DNA of 64,000 nucleotides from Emticicia sp. C21 (GTDB lineage Bacteria > Bacteroidota > Bacteroidia > Cytophagales > Spirosomataceae), in NCBI RefSeq assembly GCF_003418935.1, contig NZ_QVMT01000001.1, positions 310,001 through 374,000 of the forward strand, written 5' to 3'. The notes under the pieces are model-generated. The model made no database searches, had not been told where the DNA came from, and was given only the letters and a program-made list of their open reading frames with translations. The position numbers were made by a program, and so were the translations under genes. This document shows, one piece after another, positions 33,651-43,225 of the stretch. Position 1 is the stretch's first letter; each line of letters begins with the position of its first letter.

Positions 33651-33866
33651 ATGGAAGAGAACAATGACATGAAAAACACCAAGACCTGGCTGAAATTTAC
33701 CCAGATTGGCTTGCAGATGATTCTGACCATTGGTTTAGGGACATGGTTTGGCTATTGGCTTGATGAAAGAGTCGCTCATAAAACACCGGTCTGGACACTT
33801 GTTTTATCGCTTACTTCTATCGGGGTATCTCTATATAATGTAATAAGACAGCTCCCTAAGCAATAA
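33651..33866 (+). CDS. atpZ: AtpZ/AtpI-type small membrane protein
   Basis: 71 aa from ATG 33651, the start nearest the -7 box; an in-frame ATG at 33648 is not better supported. There are two membrane helices: WLKFTQIGLQMILTIGLGTWFGYWLDE and WTLVLSLTSIGVSLYNVIRQL. This is the pattern of AtpI/AtpZ proteins encoded at the head of F0F1 operons, which help assemble the c-ring or transport Mg. It starts the atp cluster. Confidence 0.8.
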   Translation: MEENNDMKNTKTWLKFTQIGLQMILTIGLGTWFGYWLDERVAHKTPVWTLVLSLTSIGVSLYNVIRQLPKQ

Positions 33867-33899
33867 AATAATGGCTTATTTACATTTACACAGTCTTTT

Positions 33900-34268
33900 A
33901 TGTCAAAAACTCTTATACTTACCGGCGTACTCATAATTGTATTTTTTTTAGCTGACGCTATCGGACTAGGTTATCTCTTACATCAGCAGAAATGGGTTAT
34001 TCTGAGCTTTTTTGTAGCTTATTCTTTCCTCTTTAACCGCATCATTGAATTAGGTTTTAAAGAAAAACGTAAAAACTTTATCCCGTTTTATCTGGCTACA
34101 GTGGCTTTACGTCTTATTTTGAGTATTATCTTCATTGGCATCGAATTATATAGAGGTTTAGAGCAGCAGGAATTGTTCGTGGCAAACTTTTTTGTATTAT
34201 ATTTATTTTATACAATCTTTGAGATTTGGAATTTAAATAGTAACTTGCGCCAAAATTCAGAAAAGTGA
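33900..34268 (+). CDS. AtpI-like four-helix membrane protein
   Basis: 122 aa with four predicted membrane helices (LILTGVLIIVFFLADAIGLGYL, WVILSFFVAYSFLF, FYLATVALRLILSIIFIGIEL and FFVLYLFYTIFEIWNL). No catalytic motif. Position between AtpZ-like and atpB is where Bacteroidota encode a second AtpI-type assembly protein; the identification rests on position and topology rather than on motifs. Confidence 0.55.
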   Translation: MSKTLILTGVLIIVFFLADAIGLGYLLHQQKWVILSFFVAYSFLFNRIIELGFKEKRKNFIPFYLATVALRLILSIIFIGIELYRGLEQQELFVANFFVLYLFYTIFEIWNLNSNLRQNSEK

Positions 34269-34307
34269 TTATCCTGAAACGTCGGTCGACCGAATAAATC
34301 AAAAATT

Positions 34308-35372
34308 ATGTTGCGTTTACTTACAAATAAATTCTTATTAATAGCCTCATTATCAATCTTTTCTCTGACTTTTTCATTCGCACAAGAAGGGCATGAAGGC
34401 CATCATGAAGCTAAAGAAGGAGCTGCACACGAAGAAGAAGCTTTTAACATCGGAGAAATGATCATGCACCACATTTCTGATTCTCATGAATGGGAATTTT
34501 CGCACGGTGCCACTCTTCCGCTTCCGGTTATCCTTTACACAAAAGAATATGGTTTAGAAGTATTTTCTTCAGCCAGATTTAAAGAAGGAAACAACGTTTA
34601 CAATGGTTATATCAACCTACACGAACACATTCACAGATTAAGCCCTGATGGCACAATAGATGAAAATATCCACGTATGGGATTTTTCCATTACTAAAAAC
34701 GTAGCTTCATTGATTTTAAGTGCTATCATTCTGATTGTGTTAATGTCAACAGTAGCCAAAAGTTTTAATACTAACAGAGGTAAAGCTCCTAAAGGTATTC
34801 AATCATTTATAGAGCCGATTGTACTCTTTATAAGAGATGAAGTAGTTATACCAAATGTTGGCCCAAGATATGCCAAATATCTGCCATATTTATTGACTTT
34901 ATTCTTCTTTGTATTAATTAATAACCTTTTAGGTTTATTACCTGGTGGTGCTAACGTAACTGGTAACATTGCCATTACGATGATTCTTGCACTTATTACA
35001 TTTATCATCACACATATTAATGCAAACAAACATTACTGGTTGCACTTGGTAAAACCTGAGGGTGTACCTGTATTGATGTTGCCGTTGATGTGGGTGGTTG
35101 AGATTGCCGGTGTATTTATGAAACCTATGTCTTTAATGATTCGACTTTTCGCCAATATCACGGCTGGTCACATTATCATTCTAAGTTTATTAGGTCTGAT
35201 TTTCATCTTCAAAAGCTTTGCTGTAGGTGGTGTAGTTACTGTATTCACCTTGTTTATGAATGCCATCGAGTTATTGGTTGCGTTCTTGCAGGCTTTTATT
35301 TTTACCTTATTATCGTCAATGTACATTGGTAGTGCTATTGAAGAGCATCATCATGCAGACCACGGTCATTGA
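34308..35372 (+). CDS. atpB: F0F1 ATP synthase subunit a
   Basis: 354 aa, longer than the 240-290 aa of many subunit a proteins because of an N-terminal region with a signal-like segment (LIASLSIFSLTFSFAQ) and a His/Glu-rich stretch (EGHEGHHEAKEGAAHEEE), as in other Bacteroidota. The proton-channel Arg is in SLMIRLFANITAGHI, and the last helix holds LLVAFLQAFIFTLLSSMYIGSAIEEHHH. It forms the proton half-channels next to the c-ring. Confidence 0.93.
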   Translation: MLRLLTNKFLLIASLSIFSLTFSFAQEGHEGHHEAKEGAAHEEEAFNIGEMIMHHISDSHEWEFSHGATLPLPVILYTKEYGLEVFSSARFKEGNNVYNGYINLHEHIHRLSPDGTIDENIHVWDFSITKNVASLILSAIILIVLMSTVAKSFNTNRGKAPKGIQSFIEPIVLFIRDEVVIPNVGPRYAKYLPYLLTLFFFVLINNLLGLLPGGANVTGNIAITMILALITFIITHINANKHYWLHLVKPEGVPVLMLPLMWVVEIAGVFMKPMSLMIRLFANITAGHIIILSLLGLIFIFKSFAVGGVVTVFTLFMNAIELLVAFLQAFIFTLLSSMYIGSAIEEHHHADHGH

Positions 35373-35375
35373 TAA

Positions 35376-35687
<312 letters not shown>

Positions 35688-35714
35688 GAATCAAAAGTAA
35701 ACGACTCTGATTAA

Positions 35715-35752
35715 AATCCTGTACTATTCGCATTAGGCGTTAGTACAGGATT
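35715..35752 (+). promoter_or_regulatory. Intercistronic mRNA hairpin after atpE
   Basis: AATCCTGTACTA (35715-35726) and TAGTACAGGATT (35741-35752) form a perfect 12-bp stem with a 14-nt loop. There is no T run after it, so it is unlikely to stop transcription. It may protect the atpE part of the message, helping to make the many c subunits (inference). The 171-bp atpE-atpF gap holds nothing else I can support. Confidence 0.6.
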
Positions 35753-35858
35753 CAATCTAACATCTGACGGCAAGTGTAAAGTAGTTTATAATAAAATAGT
35801 TGTTATAGATAAGAAGTCTTTACAAATCAAATAATTAAAATAAAATCTTTTAACTGAT

Positions 35859-36353
35859 ATGGAATTACTAACCCCCAGCCCGGGATTGATTTTCTGGATG
35901 CTTTTGGTTTTTGGTATTTTAGTTTTCTTCTTAGCGAAGTTTGCATGGAAACCTATCTTAAGTGCCTTGAAAGAACGTGAAGATTCAATTGAGTCGGCTT
36001 TAAGAATGGCAGAGGAAACACGTGCAGAAATGGCTAAATTGAAAGCTGACAACGATAGAATTATTGCTGAAGCTCGTTTAGAACGTGATAAGATTATCCG
36101 TGAAGCTAAAAATGCTTCTGATAATATGTTGGCTGAGGCCAGAGAAAAAGCAGTAACGGAAGGTGCTAAAATTATTGCTGATGCGCGTGAAGCGATTCAA
36201 CAAGAAAAAACGGCTATGGTTGCTCAAATGAAAAAAGATGTAGCTGCGTTCTCTATCGAAATCGCAGAAAAGGTTTTACGTAAAGAATTGACAGACAAAA
36301 AGGCACAAGAGTCATTAGTAACAAATCTTATTTCGGAAGCGAAATTGAATTAA
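35859..36353 (+). CDS. atpF: F0F1 ATP synthase subunit b
   Basis: 164 aa. An N-terminal membrane helix (LIFWMLLVFGILVFFLAKFAWKPIL) is followed by a long heptad-rich helix (EDSIESALRMAEETRAEMAKLKADNDRIIAEARLERDKIIREAKNA...) that makes the peripheral stalk. The C-terminus (KKDVAAFSIEIAEKVLRKEL) binds delta. Length is normal. Confidence 0.95.
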   Translation: MELLTPSPGLIFWMLLVFGILVFFLAKFAWKPILSALKEREDSIESALRMAEETRAEMAKLKADNDRIIAEARLERDKIIREAKNASDNMLAEAREKAVTEGAKIIADAREAIQQEKTAMVAQMKKDVAAFSIEIAEKVLRKELTDKKAQESLVTNLISEAKLN

Positions 36354-36450
36354 TCGGCTTAGTCTATCAGTTTACTTATCGCCGTTAAATAAAAAATGTT
36401 ACTTTTTTGCTATTTTGTTGTTAAGCTATTGCAAAATAAGTGTTCCAAAA

Positions 36451-36483
36451 TTTGTTTTTTTGATAGAGTCGGTTGTATTTTTG
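36451..36483 (+). promoter_or_regulatory. Candidate promoter between atpF and atpH
   Basis: TTTG (36451-36454), 21 nt, then TATTTTTG (36476-36483). The 177-bp atpF-atpH gap is unusually long for an atp operon, and this would give atpH its own transcript. The start is at 36531. Confidence 0.45.
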
Positions 36484-36530
36484 TATAAATATATGTTGCA
36501 ACCGAGAATTTAGTTTTTTACATAGAAAAA

Positions 36531-37064
36531 ATGGCAGATTCAATAGTTGCATACCGATACGCTAAGTCATTATTTGATTTGGCAACAGAAAAAAAAGTTG
36601 TAGATAAAGTAAACGACGACATGTTGTTGTTTCAGAAAATTTGCGACGAAAATAGACAATTTGCTGTTGTTATGAATAATCCGATTGTTCGTCACGACAA
36701 AAAATTAGGAATATTGAAAAATATTTTCGAAAATCGCGTCAACGATGTGACATATTCAATATTCAACGTCTTAACAAAGAAACATAGAGAGAATTTGATA
36801 TACCCGATCGCCGAAGAATTTCAGAAACTGTATAACGATCAAAAAGGTATCCAAAAAGCTACAATTACTACTGTTTCACCATTGACAGATGCCCAACGTA
36901 AAGAATTTACAGATTTGGTTGCAAAAGCTACCAAAAAAGATGTAATTTTAGAGGAGAAAATCAATGAAGAACTGATTGGAGGTTATGTGTTGAAATTAGA
37001 GGACAGACAAGTAGATACTTCTATCAGAAAGAAATTAAATGATTTGAAACTAACATTAGCATAA
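36531..37064 (+). CDS. atpH: F0F1 ATP synthase subunit delta
   Basis: 177 aa. VAYRYAKSLFDLATEKKVVDKVNDDM is the conserved N-terminal domain, with FEKFYNDQK-like FQKLYNDQKGIQKATITTVSPLTDAQ and INEELIGGYVLKLEDRQVDTSIRKKLNDLK at the C-terminus. It links the b subunits to F1. The genes for alpha, gamma, beta and epsilon are not next to it: a strong terminator and a minus-strand gene follow. Confidence 0.93.
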   Translation: MADSIVAYRYAKSLFDLATEKKVVDKVNDDMLLFQKICDENRQFAVVMNNPIVRHDKKLGILKNIFENRVNDVTYSIFNVLTKKHRENLIYPIAEEFQKLYNDQKGIQKATITTVSPLTDAQRKEFTDLVAKATKKDVILEEKINEELIGGYVLKLEDRQVDTSIRKKLNDLKLTLA

Positions 37065-37118
37065 ATATTGCATTATGTTATAAAGAAATTAGTTTTCATG
37101 GCTATAAAGTTGAGAAAT

Positions 37119-37143
37119 ACCCCCGAGCTTCGGGGGTTTTTTC
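37119..37143 (+). terminator. Terminator of the atp cluster
   Basis: CCCCCGA (37120-37126) and TCGGGGG (37130-37136) form a GC-rich stem with a 3-nt loop, followed by T6. It lies 55 bp after the atpH stop. Confidence 0.9.
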
Positions 37144-37155
37144 TTTGTATACAGT

Positions 37156-37488
37156 CTACAATAGTTCTGTTAAAGGATTCCAGAAAAGCTTATTAAAATC
37201 AACCACCTTATCGTTTTCTACTTTTACTCCTTCTTCCTCTAATCTCTCCTGCATTACGTTGCCTCCAAAGTGATGTTTACCGCTTAAAACCCCATTACGA
37301 TTTACTACCCTATGTGCAGGTACGTCAGGCATATTATGACAAGCATTCATCGCCCAACCAACCATCCTTGCTTCTGTCCTAGAGCCCAGATACTGTGCTA
37401 TAGCCCCATAATTGGTTACTCGGCCCACTGGTATCAACCGAACGACCTGATATATATCATCGAAAAGATTTTCTTGAGATGTTGCCAT
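37156..37488 (-). CDS. Alkyltransferase-like protein (MGMT fold, no active-site Cys)
   Basis: 110 aa. The MGMT DNA-binding domain is clear: VVRLIPVGRVTNYGAIAQYLGSRTEARMVGWAMNACHNMPDVPAHRVVNRNGVLSGKHHFGG. The reactive Cys of the PCHRV motif is replaced by Ala (PAHRV), so it cannot remove alkyl groups itself. Proteins of this type (ATL) bind O6-alkylguanine and hand it to nucleotide excision repair. Length fits the C-terminal-domain-only family. Confidence 0.88.
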   Translation of the reverse strand: MATSQENLFDDIYQVVRLIPVGRVTNYGAIAQYLGSRTEARMVGWAMNACHNMPDVPAHRVVNRNGVLSGKHHFGGNVMQERLEEEGVKVENDKVVDFNKLFWNPLTELL

Positions 37489-37500
37489 TGAGTGGACGTT

Positions 37501-37655
37501 GTCTTGAACTTTGATTTAACTGATTAACCTGATTGTAGTGATTAATTTGAACAGATAACTAATTAGATTGAATGCGTATGATTTAAATACTATTATTTGA
37601 TTACTAATTCAAAAATCCTATTAATCATTAAATCAGTTAAATCAAAGTTCAAGAC
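37501..37655. repeat. 155-bp element with 25-bp perfect inverted ends
   Basis: GTCTTGAACTTTGATTTAACTGATT (37501-37525) is the exact reverse complement of 37631-37655. The interior is AT-rich with further GATTAA/TTAATC words (for example TAGTGATTAATTTGAAC), so it can fold into a long extended hairpin. There is no T tract. It lies between the ATL start and the DUF3109 stop. Origin could be a MITE-like insertion or an unusual RNA structure. Confidence 0.65.
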
Positions 37656-37680
37656 ATTAATCGCACAGCTACTAAATCAC

Positions 37681-38247
37681 TCAAGTCTTCTCTTCTATCT
37701 CCTTCTCCAGAGTCTTATACCATTCTTCTCCATAAAACCTCGTTAGAGGCTCTTTAAGGAATTTGTAGACAGGCACACCTAGCTTATCACCTAATTCACA
37801 GGCATCACTGCAGATAGTCCAGCGGTCATAGTTAACAGCATGAAACTTATCGTATTTAGTAATACGGATCGGATACAAATGACAGGAGATTGGTTTCTTC
37901 CATGAAATTTTACCATCCAGATAGGCCTGTTCAATACCGCATTTCAGAATACCTCTTTCATCGTATATTGCGTATGCACACTCACGGTCGCCGATGGTAG
38001 GTGTTGAGAAGTCATCTTCCCAATCTTTAATATATTTCCCTTGCTCCTCAATGGCTTTTATTCCGGCTTCAGAAAGATAAGGTTTTACTTGTTCGTATAT
38101 CTCTTCGAGTATCGGTAGTTCAGATTCTTCTAAGGGTGCCCCTAAATCTCCCTCCACACAGCAAGCGCCTTTACATTTTTCTAAATTGCAAACAAAGAAT
38201 TTCTCTGCCACATCATCACTAATACAAGTGTTGTCTATTAATATCAT
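37681..38247 (-). CDS. DUF3109 family Cys-rich protein
   Basis: 188 aa from ATG 38247; a longer frame to 38286 would run into the terminator of the upstream LysM gene, so the shorter start is used. Cys-rich sections are [42 protein letters not shown] and [30 protein letters not shown], with about nine Cys. This pattern belongs to DUF3109, an uncharacterised family widespread in Bacteroidota. The Cys clusters suggest a metal or Fe-S site (inference). Confidence 0.8.
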   Translation of the reverse strand: MILIDNTCISDDVAEKFFVCNLEKCKGACCVEGDLGAPLEESELPILEEIYEQVKPYLSEAGIKAIEEQGKYIKDWEDDFSTPTIGDRECAYAIYDERGILKCGIEQAYLDGKISWKKPISCHLYPIRITKYDKFHAVNYDRWTICSDACELGDKLGVPVYKFLKEPLTRFYGEEWYKTLEKEIEEKT

Positions 38248-38266
38248 TACTCTAAATGCAATAAAA

Positions 38267-38292
38267 TATGCCATACTAAGAAGCATGGCATA
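38267..38292 (-). terminator. Terminator of the LysM transglycosylase gene
   Basis: TATGCCAT (38267-38274) pairs with ATGGCATA (38285-38292) around a 10-nt loop. On the minus strand it is followed by TTTTATT. It lies just after the LysM gene stop. Confidence 0.6.
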
Positions 38293-38329
38293 CTTAAACT
38301 GTAAAATTATTTTAACTTACAAAGATACG

Positions 38330-40432
38330 TTAAATCTTTCTGATAATTAGCTTCTGCCCTATCTTAACGTTCTTGTCGTTCATATTGTTCCATTCCTGAA
38401 TTTGCTTCATGGCTACACTATAACGCTTAGAAATACTAAATAGCGTTTCACCTTTTACTACCTGATGCGTAGCCACACCCCCTGTCTTTTCAGTTCTTGT
38501 TGGTGCTGTAGACACCTCATTTGATGCACTTACAGAGCCCGTCCTTCCTTTACTACTTACAATGATTTCCTGGCCTACTTTTACACGTTCATCAGTACCG
38601 AAGCCATTCCATGCAGCTAAGTCTTTTACAGACACTTTATACTGGCGTGCGATGCTGTAAAGCGTTTGGCCTACATCAACTGTATGTACAGAAGTTTTAG
38701 AAGCTGAGGAAGTTGCTGTAGTTGCAGGTGAAGTTTTCTTTACTTCTGTTGTAGCGGGAGAATTCTTAATCGTAACATTCGGATTTACAGCTGCTGGCTT
38801 CACTGGCGTTGTGGTAGAAGAAGCATAACCAGTATTATCTTCATCTTCTGCAATCACCACTATATCGTCTTCCCCACTTTCCTCTTTTGTGTTTACTGTT
38901 TCGGCACTGGTAGTTTCCTTTACAGGTTCGCTCTTAGGCTGTGGTCTTTTAGTAGTCCTCTCGATTACAACCGTTTCCCCTGGATTTGTCATGGCTTCTT
39001 CCGGACTTGGTGTTTTCTTAGATTTGTTATTTTTTGCCACAGTTTCCTCTCCGTAATTTTCCATTACAGGTATTTTACGTTCAGGTTCCTGTTCTTTTAT
39101 ACCTTTAACACCACTGCCCTCTAGTGGGTCATTTTTTGGGCGTTTCTTTTGCAAATATACAACTTGCCCTTCCTGCAAAGATTGTGAGGTTCTCAACCGG
39201 TTAAATTTCAACAGATTTTTCAGTTTCACACCAAACATCTGCGAAATACTCCACATGGTTTCACCAGATTGGACCTGATGCTTTTCTATTGGCCCTTTAC
39301 GCAGTTTTCTTTGTAGATAGTATACTTGCCCTTCTTCCACAGCATCTCTATCGTTCATATCATTGAAAAGCAAAAAGTCCTTGATTTTTAACTTTCCTCC
39401 TCTAGCCAAGGAAGCAATATCATCACCAGGTTTAGCAAGAATCCCTTTCATTTCATTGATAGTATAGAAAACAGGATCTTCTTCATTATTAACCTGCATA
39501 GTGACACGCTCCAATACCGGATAATCTCTATGCTTAATTTCCTCTTGCTTAGTTTTGGAACCCTTACTTGCCACCACATCCGGCTGACGACCAATTTTAG
39601 ATTGTACTTCATCCAATCTTGTCACAGGTACTAGTATAGCCACTGAATAATCATCAGGGATAGTATTGGTTTGCAACCACGAATTATGCTTTTTAAGGTC
39701 TGTTACATCTACATCAGCCATTGAAGCCACCTGTGATAAAGTTTTTCCTTTACCTTTACGGTATTCCACGAAAGCAAAGGAATTATCTTTCATTCGGTTC
39801 ATACGGTATTCAAAGGCAATGCGTGCCGCAACAGTCTTTAGTAAGTAGCGGTCTGTACGACCATCAAATTCAACCTTTGAGGCATTGTTCCATTCTGAGG
39901 GCACTATTTTACTGATACCACCCGCACCCAACATATAAGAATAAAGCGTAGAAATCCAGTTTTTGTAAATCTGATTATTGCGTTTCAGATAAGCTGCCGC
40001 AGCTCTGGTGGAAGCGTAAATATTTTTTCTTTCATCAATATCACTGTCTACCCGCAAGCCCATTTCCTGGGCAGTGCTGGCTTTCATTTGCCAAAATCCA
40101 ACGGCATTGGAACTAGAAACAGCATCAGGCAATAAAGAACTTTCAACTACGGCCAGATACTTGAAATCGTCAGGTACTTTTTCCAGTTCGAGAATACGTT
40201 CAATTACCGGAAAATACCATTGGATTCTCTGAAGTTTATCCAATACATATTTATTCTCGGGAATTAATAAAGTAGAGACTTCTTTTTGAACGAGTTTTTG
40301 GGCATCGGCATCTAGTTCTACGGTTATACCCGCAAAATCAACTTTTCTGGATACCTCAGGTAAGCCGGGCTGTTGAGCAATAGCCGCATACATGCTTACC
40401 AGAAAAAACGAGAAAGCTAGCGTTTTTTTCAT
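38330..40432 (-). CDS. Lytic transglycosylase with LysM repeats (MltD-like)
   Basis: 700 aa, signal peptide in residues 1-19 (AAIAQQ). A lytic transglycosylase domain at about residues 75-205 contains the catalytic Glu in LAVVESSLLPDAVSSSNAVGFWQMKASTAQEMGL and YSYMLGAGGISK. LysM repeats are near residues 393-437 (HQVQSGETMWSISQMFGVKLKNLL), 583-625 (HTVDVGQTLYSIARQYKVSVKDLA) and the last 45 residues (HQVVKGETLFSISKRYSVAMKQI). Between them is a long Pro/Thr/Ser/Glu-rich linker. It cleaves peptidoglycan glycans in the periplasm. Confidence 0.92.
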   Translation of the reverse strand: MKKTLAFSFFLVSMYAAIAQQPGLPEVSRKVDFAGITVELDADAQKLVQKEVSTLLIPENKYVLDKLQRIQWYFPVIERILELEKVPDDFKYLAVVESSLLPDAVSSSNAVGFWQMKASTAQEMGLRVDSDIDERKNIYASTRAAAAYLKRNNQIYKNWISTLYSYMLGAGGISKIVPSEWNNASKVEFDGRTDRYLLKTVAARIAFEYRMNRMKDNSFAFVEYRKGKGKTLSQVASMADVDVTDLKKHNSWLQTNTIPDDYSVAILVPVTRLDEVQSKIGRQPDVVASKGSKTKQEEIKHRDYPVLERVTMQVNNEEDPVFYTINEMKGILAKPGDDIASLARGGKLKIKDFLLFNDMNDRDAVEEGQVYYLQRKLRKGPIEKHQVQSGETMWSISQMFGVKLKNLLKFNRLRTSQSLQEGQVVYLQKKRPKNDPLEGSGVKGIKEQEPERKIPVMENYGEETVAKNNKSKKTPSPEEAMTNPGETVVIERTTKRPQPKSEPVKETTSAETVNTKEESGEDDIVVIAEDEDNTGYASSTTTPVKPAAVNPNVTIKNSPATTEVKKTSPATTATSSASKTSVHTVDVGQTLYSIARQYKVSVKDLAAWNGFGTDERVKVGQEIIVSSKGRTGSVSASNEVSTAPTRTEKTGGVATHQVVKGETLFSISKRYSVAMKQIQEWNNMNDKNVKIGQKLIIRKI

Positions 40433-40580
40433 GGAATTAGGAAATTATAATTTAAAGCACAATTTATATAAAATGAGGTGTTTGGAGACCTCTTAATTAC
40501 TTTTTTGAAATCTTGCTATACAATGCCTTTGGTTGTGCGACGTCCACTCACCGGCCGGGCTCGCTATTTTGAAAACGCTA

Positions 40581-41219
40581 CTACTTCTTCCTTAACACCA
40601 TCAATCCATCACGAATAGGAAGAAGGATATTTTCCACACGCTCATCATCCTGAATTTTCTTATTGAAATCTCTGATGGCCAATGTATCTTTATCTTTCGC
40701 CGATGGGTTGCTCACTTTTCCACTCCATAATACATTGTCGGCAATGATATATCCGCCGGAACGTACCTTATCGAAAACCAGATCGTAATAATTGGTATAA
40801 TTCAGTTTGTCAGCGTCTATGAAAACAATATCAAATGAATCGGCTATAAGCGGGATAATCTGCATCGCATTTCCGATTCGGAAATCAATTTTATCGTTTA
40901 ACGGAGATTCTTTGAAGAAATCCCGTACAAATTCCTCTAATTCTTCATTGACATCAATCGTGATGATTTTCCCGTTTTCTGCTAAACCCTCAGCCAGACA
41001 TAAGGCAGAATAACCAGTGTAGGTACCAATTTCAAGAATAAGCTTTGGCTGAATCATATGTGACAACATCGACAGAAAACGCCCTTGCAGATGCCCCGAA
41101 AGCATCCGGGACTGTAAGACCTTGGCATGAGTTTCACGGTTCAGTTTACCCAAAAGGTCATTTTCAGGCGTAGTGTGTTCTACGCAATATTTGTCAATAT
41201 CGGAGGGAATAAATTCCAT
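40581..41219 (-). CDS. Class I SAM O-methyltransferase (caffeoyl-CoA OMT-like)
   Basis: 212 aa from ATG 41219. Motif I is LILEIGTYTGYSALCLAEGL, then KIITIDVNEELEEFVR and FDIVFIDADKLNYTNYYDLVFDKVRSGGYIIADNVLWSG with the metal-binding Asp residues of cation-dependent O-methyltransferases. The substrate is probably a catechol-like small molecule but is not specified by sequence. The 148-bp gap to the LysM gene start holds a short GC-rich patch near 40540-40565 of unknown role. Confidence 0.85.
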   Translation of the reverse strand: MEFIPSDIDKYCVEHTTPENDLLGKLNRETHAKVLQSRMLSGHLQGRFLSMLSHMIQPKLILEIGTYTGYSALCLAEGLAENGKIITIDVNEELEEFVRDFFKESPLNDKIDFRIGNAMQIIPLIADSFDIVFIDADKLNYTNYYDLVFDKVRSGGYIIADNVLWSGKVSNPSAKDKDTLAIRDFNKKIQDDERVENILLPIRDGLMVLRKK

Positions 41220-41328
41220 CAGGAAAGCATTTTTATACAAAAATAGAACAATTCTGAAAAAACCAAGTATTACACGGCCTTTTTTTGCCCTAATACCTAT
41301 TAAACGGTCTTTTTATAAAGATTGTTTT

Positions 41329-42408
41329 TTATAACTTATTGGTCCTACTTCTCAAACTAAAATCGGCTAATACTAAGGCTGCCATTGCTTCTACAATCGG
41401 TACAGCACGTGGTAATACACAAGGATCATGGCGACCTTTGCCTGATACTGTTACTTTTTCACCTTCGTCATTCACACTCTCCTGGTCTTGCATAATAGTA
41501 GCCACTGGTTTGAAAGCCACTCTGAAATAAATATCTTCTCCATTAGAAATACCACCCTGAATACCGCCTGAGTGATTGGTTTTAGTATGTACTTTACCAT
41601 CTTCACCCATGTAAAACTCATCATTGTGCTCTGAGCCATATAACTCAACGCCATCAAAGCCACTGCCATATTCAAAGCCTTTTACAGCATTGATACCTAA
41701 CATGGCTTTGCCTAACTCTGCATGGAGTTTATCAAATACTGGTTCTCCCCAACCTGCCGGAACGCCCTTAATCACACAGGTAATAATCCCTCCTATCGAA
41801 TCACCTTTTTTACGGGTTTCATCAATAAAATCAAACATTTCTTGTGCCACTACTTCATCAGGGCATCGCACGGCATTATCGTCGGTTTTTGAAAGGTCTA
41901 ATTCCCAGTATTCTTTGCCTAATTTGATTTTTCCTACCTGAGATACATACGCTTGTATAGTAATTTGTTGAGAAGACAATAAAATCTTGGCCAATGCTCC
42001 TGCAGCTACACGTGCCGCCGTTTCACGGGCAGAACTACGCCCCCCACCACGGTAATCACGTACCCCATATTTAGCCGTATAAGTATAATCGGCATGAGAA
42101 GGGCGAAATTGATGGGCTATATGGCCATAATCTTTAGAGCGTTGGTCTTCGTTTGGAATCAGCAGTGCGATAGGGGTACCTGTTGTTTTCCCCTCAAATA
42201 TGCCAGACAATACCTGAAATTCATCCGCTTCTTTGCGTTGCGTAGTAATGCGCGATTGTCCAGGTTTGCGACGGTCTAGTTCATTCTGAATAAATGCTTC
42301 GTCAAATTCTACTCCTGCGGGGTAACCATCTATCACTACACCAATGGCTTTACCATGCGATTCACCAAATGTTGAAATCTTAAAAATTGTTCCGTACGTA
42401 CTACTCAT
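41329..42408 (-). CDS. aroC: Chorismate synthase
   Basis: 359 aa. FMN-dependent enzyme that converts EPSP to chorismate, the last shikimate step. Start [52 protein letters not shown] and [25 protein letters not shown] are family signatures, and [17 protein letters not shown] closes the enzyme. Length is normal. It stands alone, with no other aromatic genes nearby. Confidence 0.97.
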   Translation of the reverse strand: MSSTYGTIFKISTFGESHGKAIGVVIDGYPAGVEFDEAFIQNELDRRKPGQSRITTQRKEADEFQVLSGIFEGKTTGTPIALLIPNEDQRSKDYGHIAHQFRPSHADYTYTAKYGVRDYRGGGRSSARETAARVAAGALAKILLSSQQITIQAYVSQVGKIKLGKEYWELDLSKTDDNAVRCPDEVVAQEMFDFIDETRKKGDSIGGIITCVIKGVPAGWGEPVFDKLHAELGKAMLGINAVKGFEYGSGFDGVELYGSEHNDEFYMGEDGKVHTKTNHSGGIQGGISNGEDIYFRVAFKPVATIMQDQESVNDEGEKVTVSGKGRHDPCVLPRAVPIVEAMAALVLADFSLRSRTNKL

Positions 42409-42603
42409 GGGCGAAAAACAAAAACTTAAGTTATGTTATACTGCTAAACAGCTGTAAAATTACAAATACTACGTCCAAATATTTGGACCTAATATAATAT
42501 ATTTTACTTTTTAATCGAAAATTATACTTTATCTTTAATTTCACCTCTTTCTTAAACTTTTCTAACCCTAGCTATGTTGATACACTGCCTAATAATTTCA
42601 TAA

Positions 42604-43035
42604 ATGTCTGACAGTTTCTCAGCCAACATCACCATCAACGCTGCTCCCGCCAAAGTCTGGCAAACTTTAACCGATACTAAAATCATGACCCAATGGTTAG
42701 GTGATTCAGATATGGAGATAGAAGTGCACACAACATGGCAGATTAACTCTCCTATTATCATTAAAGGTTTCCATCATGTTCAATTTAAGAATAAAGGGGT
42801 TGTATTGGTCTTTGACAAGGAAAGGAAATTAAGTTTTACTCACCTCGATTCTGTCTCAGACCTACCTGATATACCTGAAAGTTATTCAACTCTTACATTT
42901 ACTTTTGAGCCTATTGATGAAAGTACTCATTTGACTCTTAACATCCAAAATTTCCCAACTGAAAGTATCCGCAAACATCTTGAATTTTACTGGAAGACAA
43001 CCCTGGTTATGATAAAGAACAAAGTAGAAAATTAA
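42604..43035 (+). CDS. SRPBCC/START-like (AHSA1-type) protein
   Basis: 143 aa. The fold is recognised from ITINAAPAKVWQTLTDTKIMTQWLGD at the N-terminus, the central strand VLVFDKERKLSFTHLDS and the end FTFEPIDESTHLTLNIQNF...LEFYWKTTLVMIKNKVE. The family has a deep hydrophobic ligand pocket. The ligand and role are unknown. It is divergent from aroC; a terminator-like hairpin is 160 bp downstream. Confidence 0.8.
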   Translation: MSDSFSANITINAAPAKVWQTLTDTKIMTQWLGDSDMEIEVHTTWQINSPIIIKGFHHVQFKNKGVVLVFDKERKLSFTHLDSVSDLPDIPESYSTLTFTFEPIDESTHLTLNIQNFPTESIRKHLEFYWKTTLVMIKNKVEN

Positions 43036-43197
43036 AAAAGATTGGAGGGATTAAAATCTTGTTGTGAAAAAACATTCTGCGTTAATTTCAGTTTAATAAT
43101 ACATTGACATTAAGAAAATATTAATTTTTCTAATTCTTCCACACACTAGCAGAAAAAATAGATTTTTACCGGCTAAAATCACACAAGCAGGCATAAA

Positions 43198-43225
43198 AAA
43201 AACCGACTCAATGCGGCCGGTTTTT
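43198..43225 (+). terminator. Terminator-like hairpin after the SRPBCC gene
   Basis: AAAAACCG (43198-43205) and CGGTTTTT (43218-43225) form an 8-bp stem with a T run on the plus strand. It is 160 bp after the SRPBCC stop, the nearest plus-strand gene end. Confidence 0.6.

Noticed and set aside
36354-36530. Missing small gene between atpF and atpH
   Set aside because: No open frame with a credible start was found; the gap is AT-rich and holds a promoter candidate.
40537-40565. Possible long-range inverted repeat ACGTCCACTCA with 37491-37500
   Set aside because: An 11-mer match over 3 kb in opposite orientation is not enough to claim an element, and the two flanks share nothing else.
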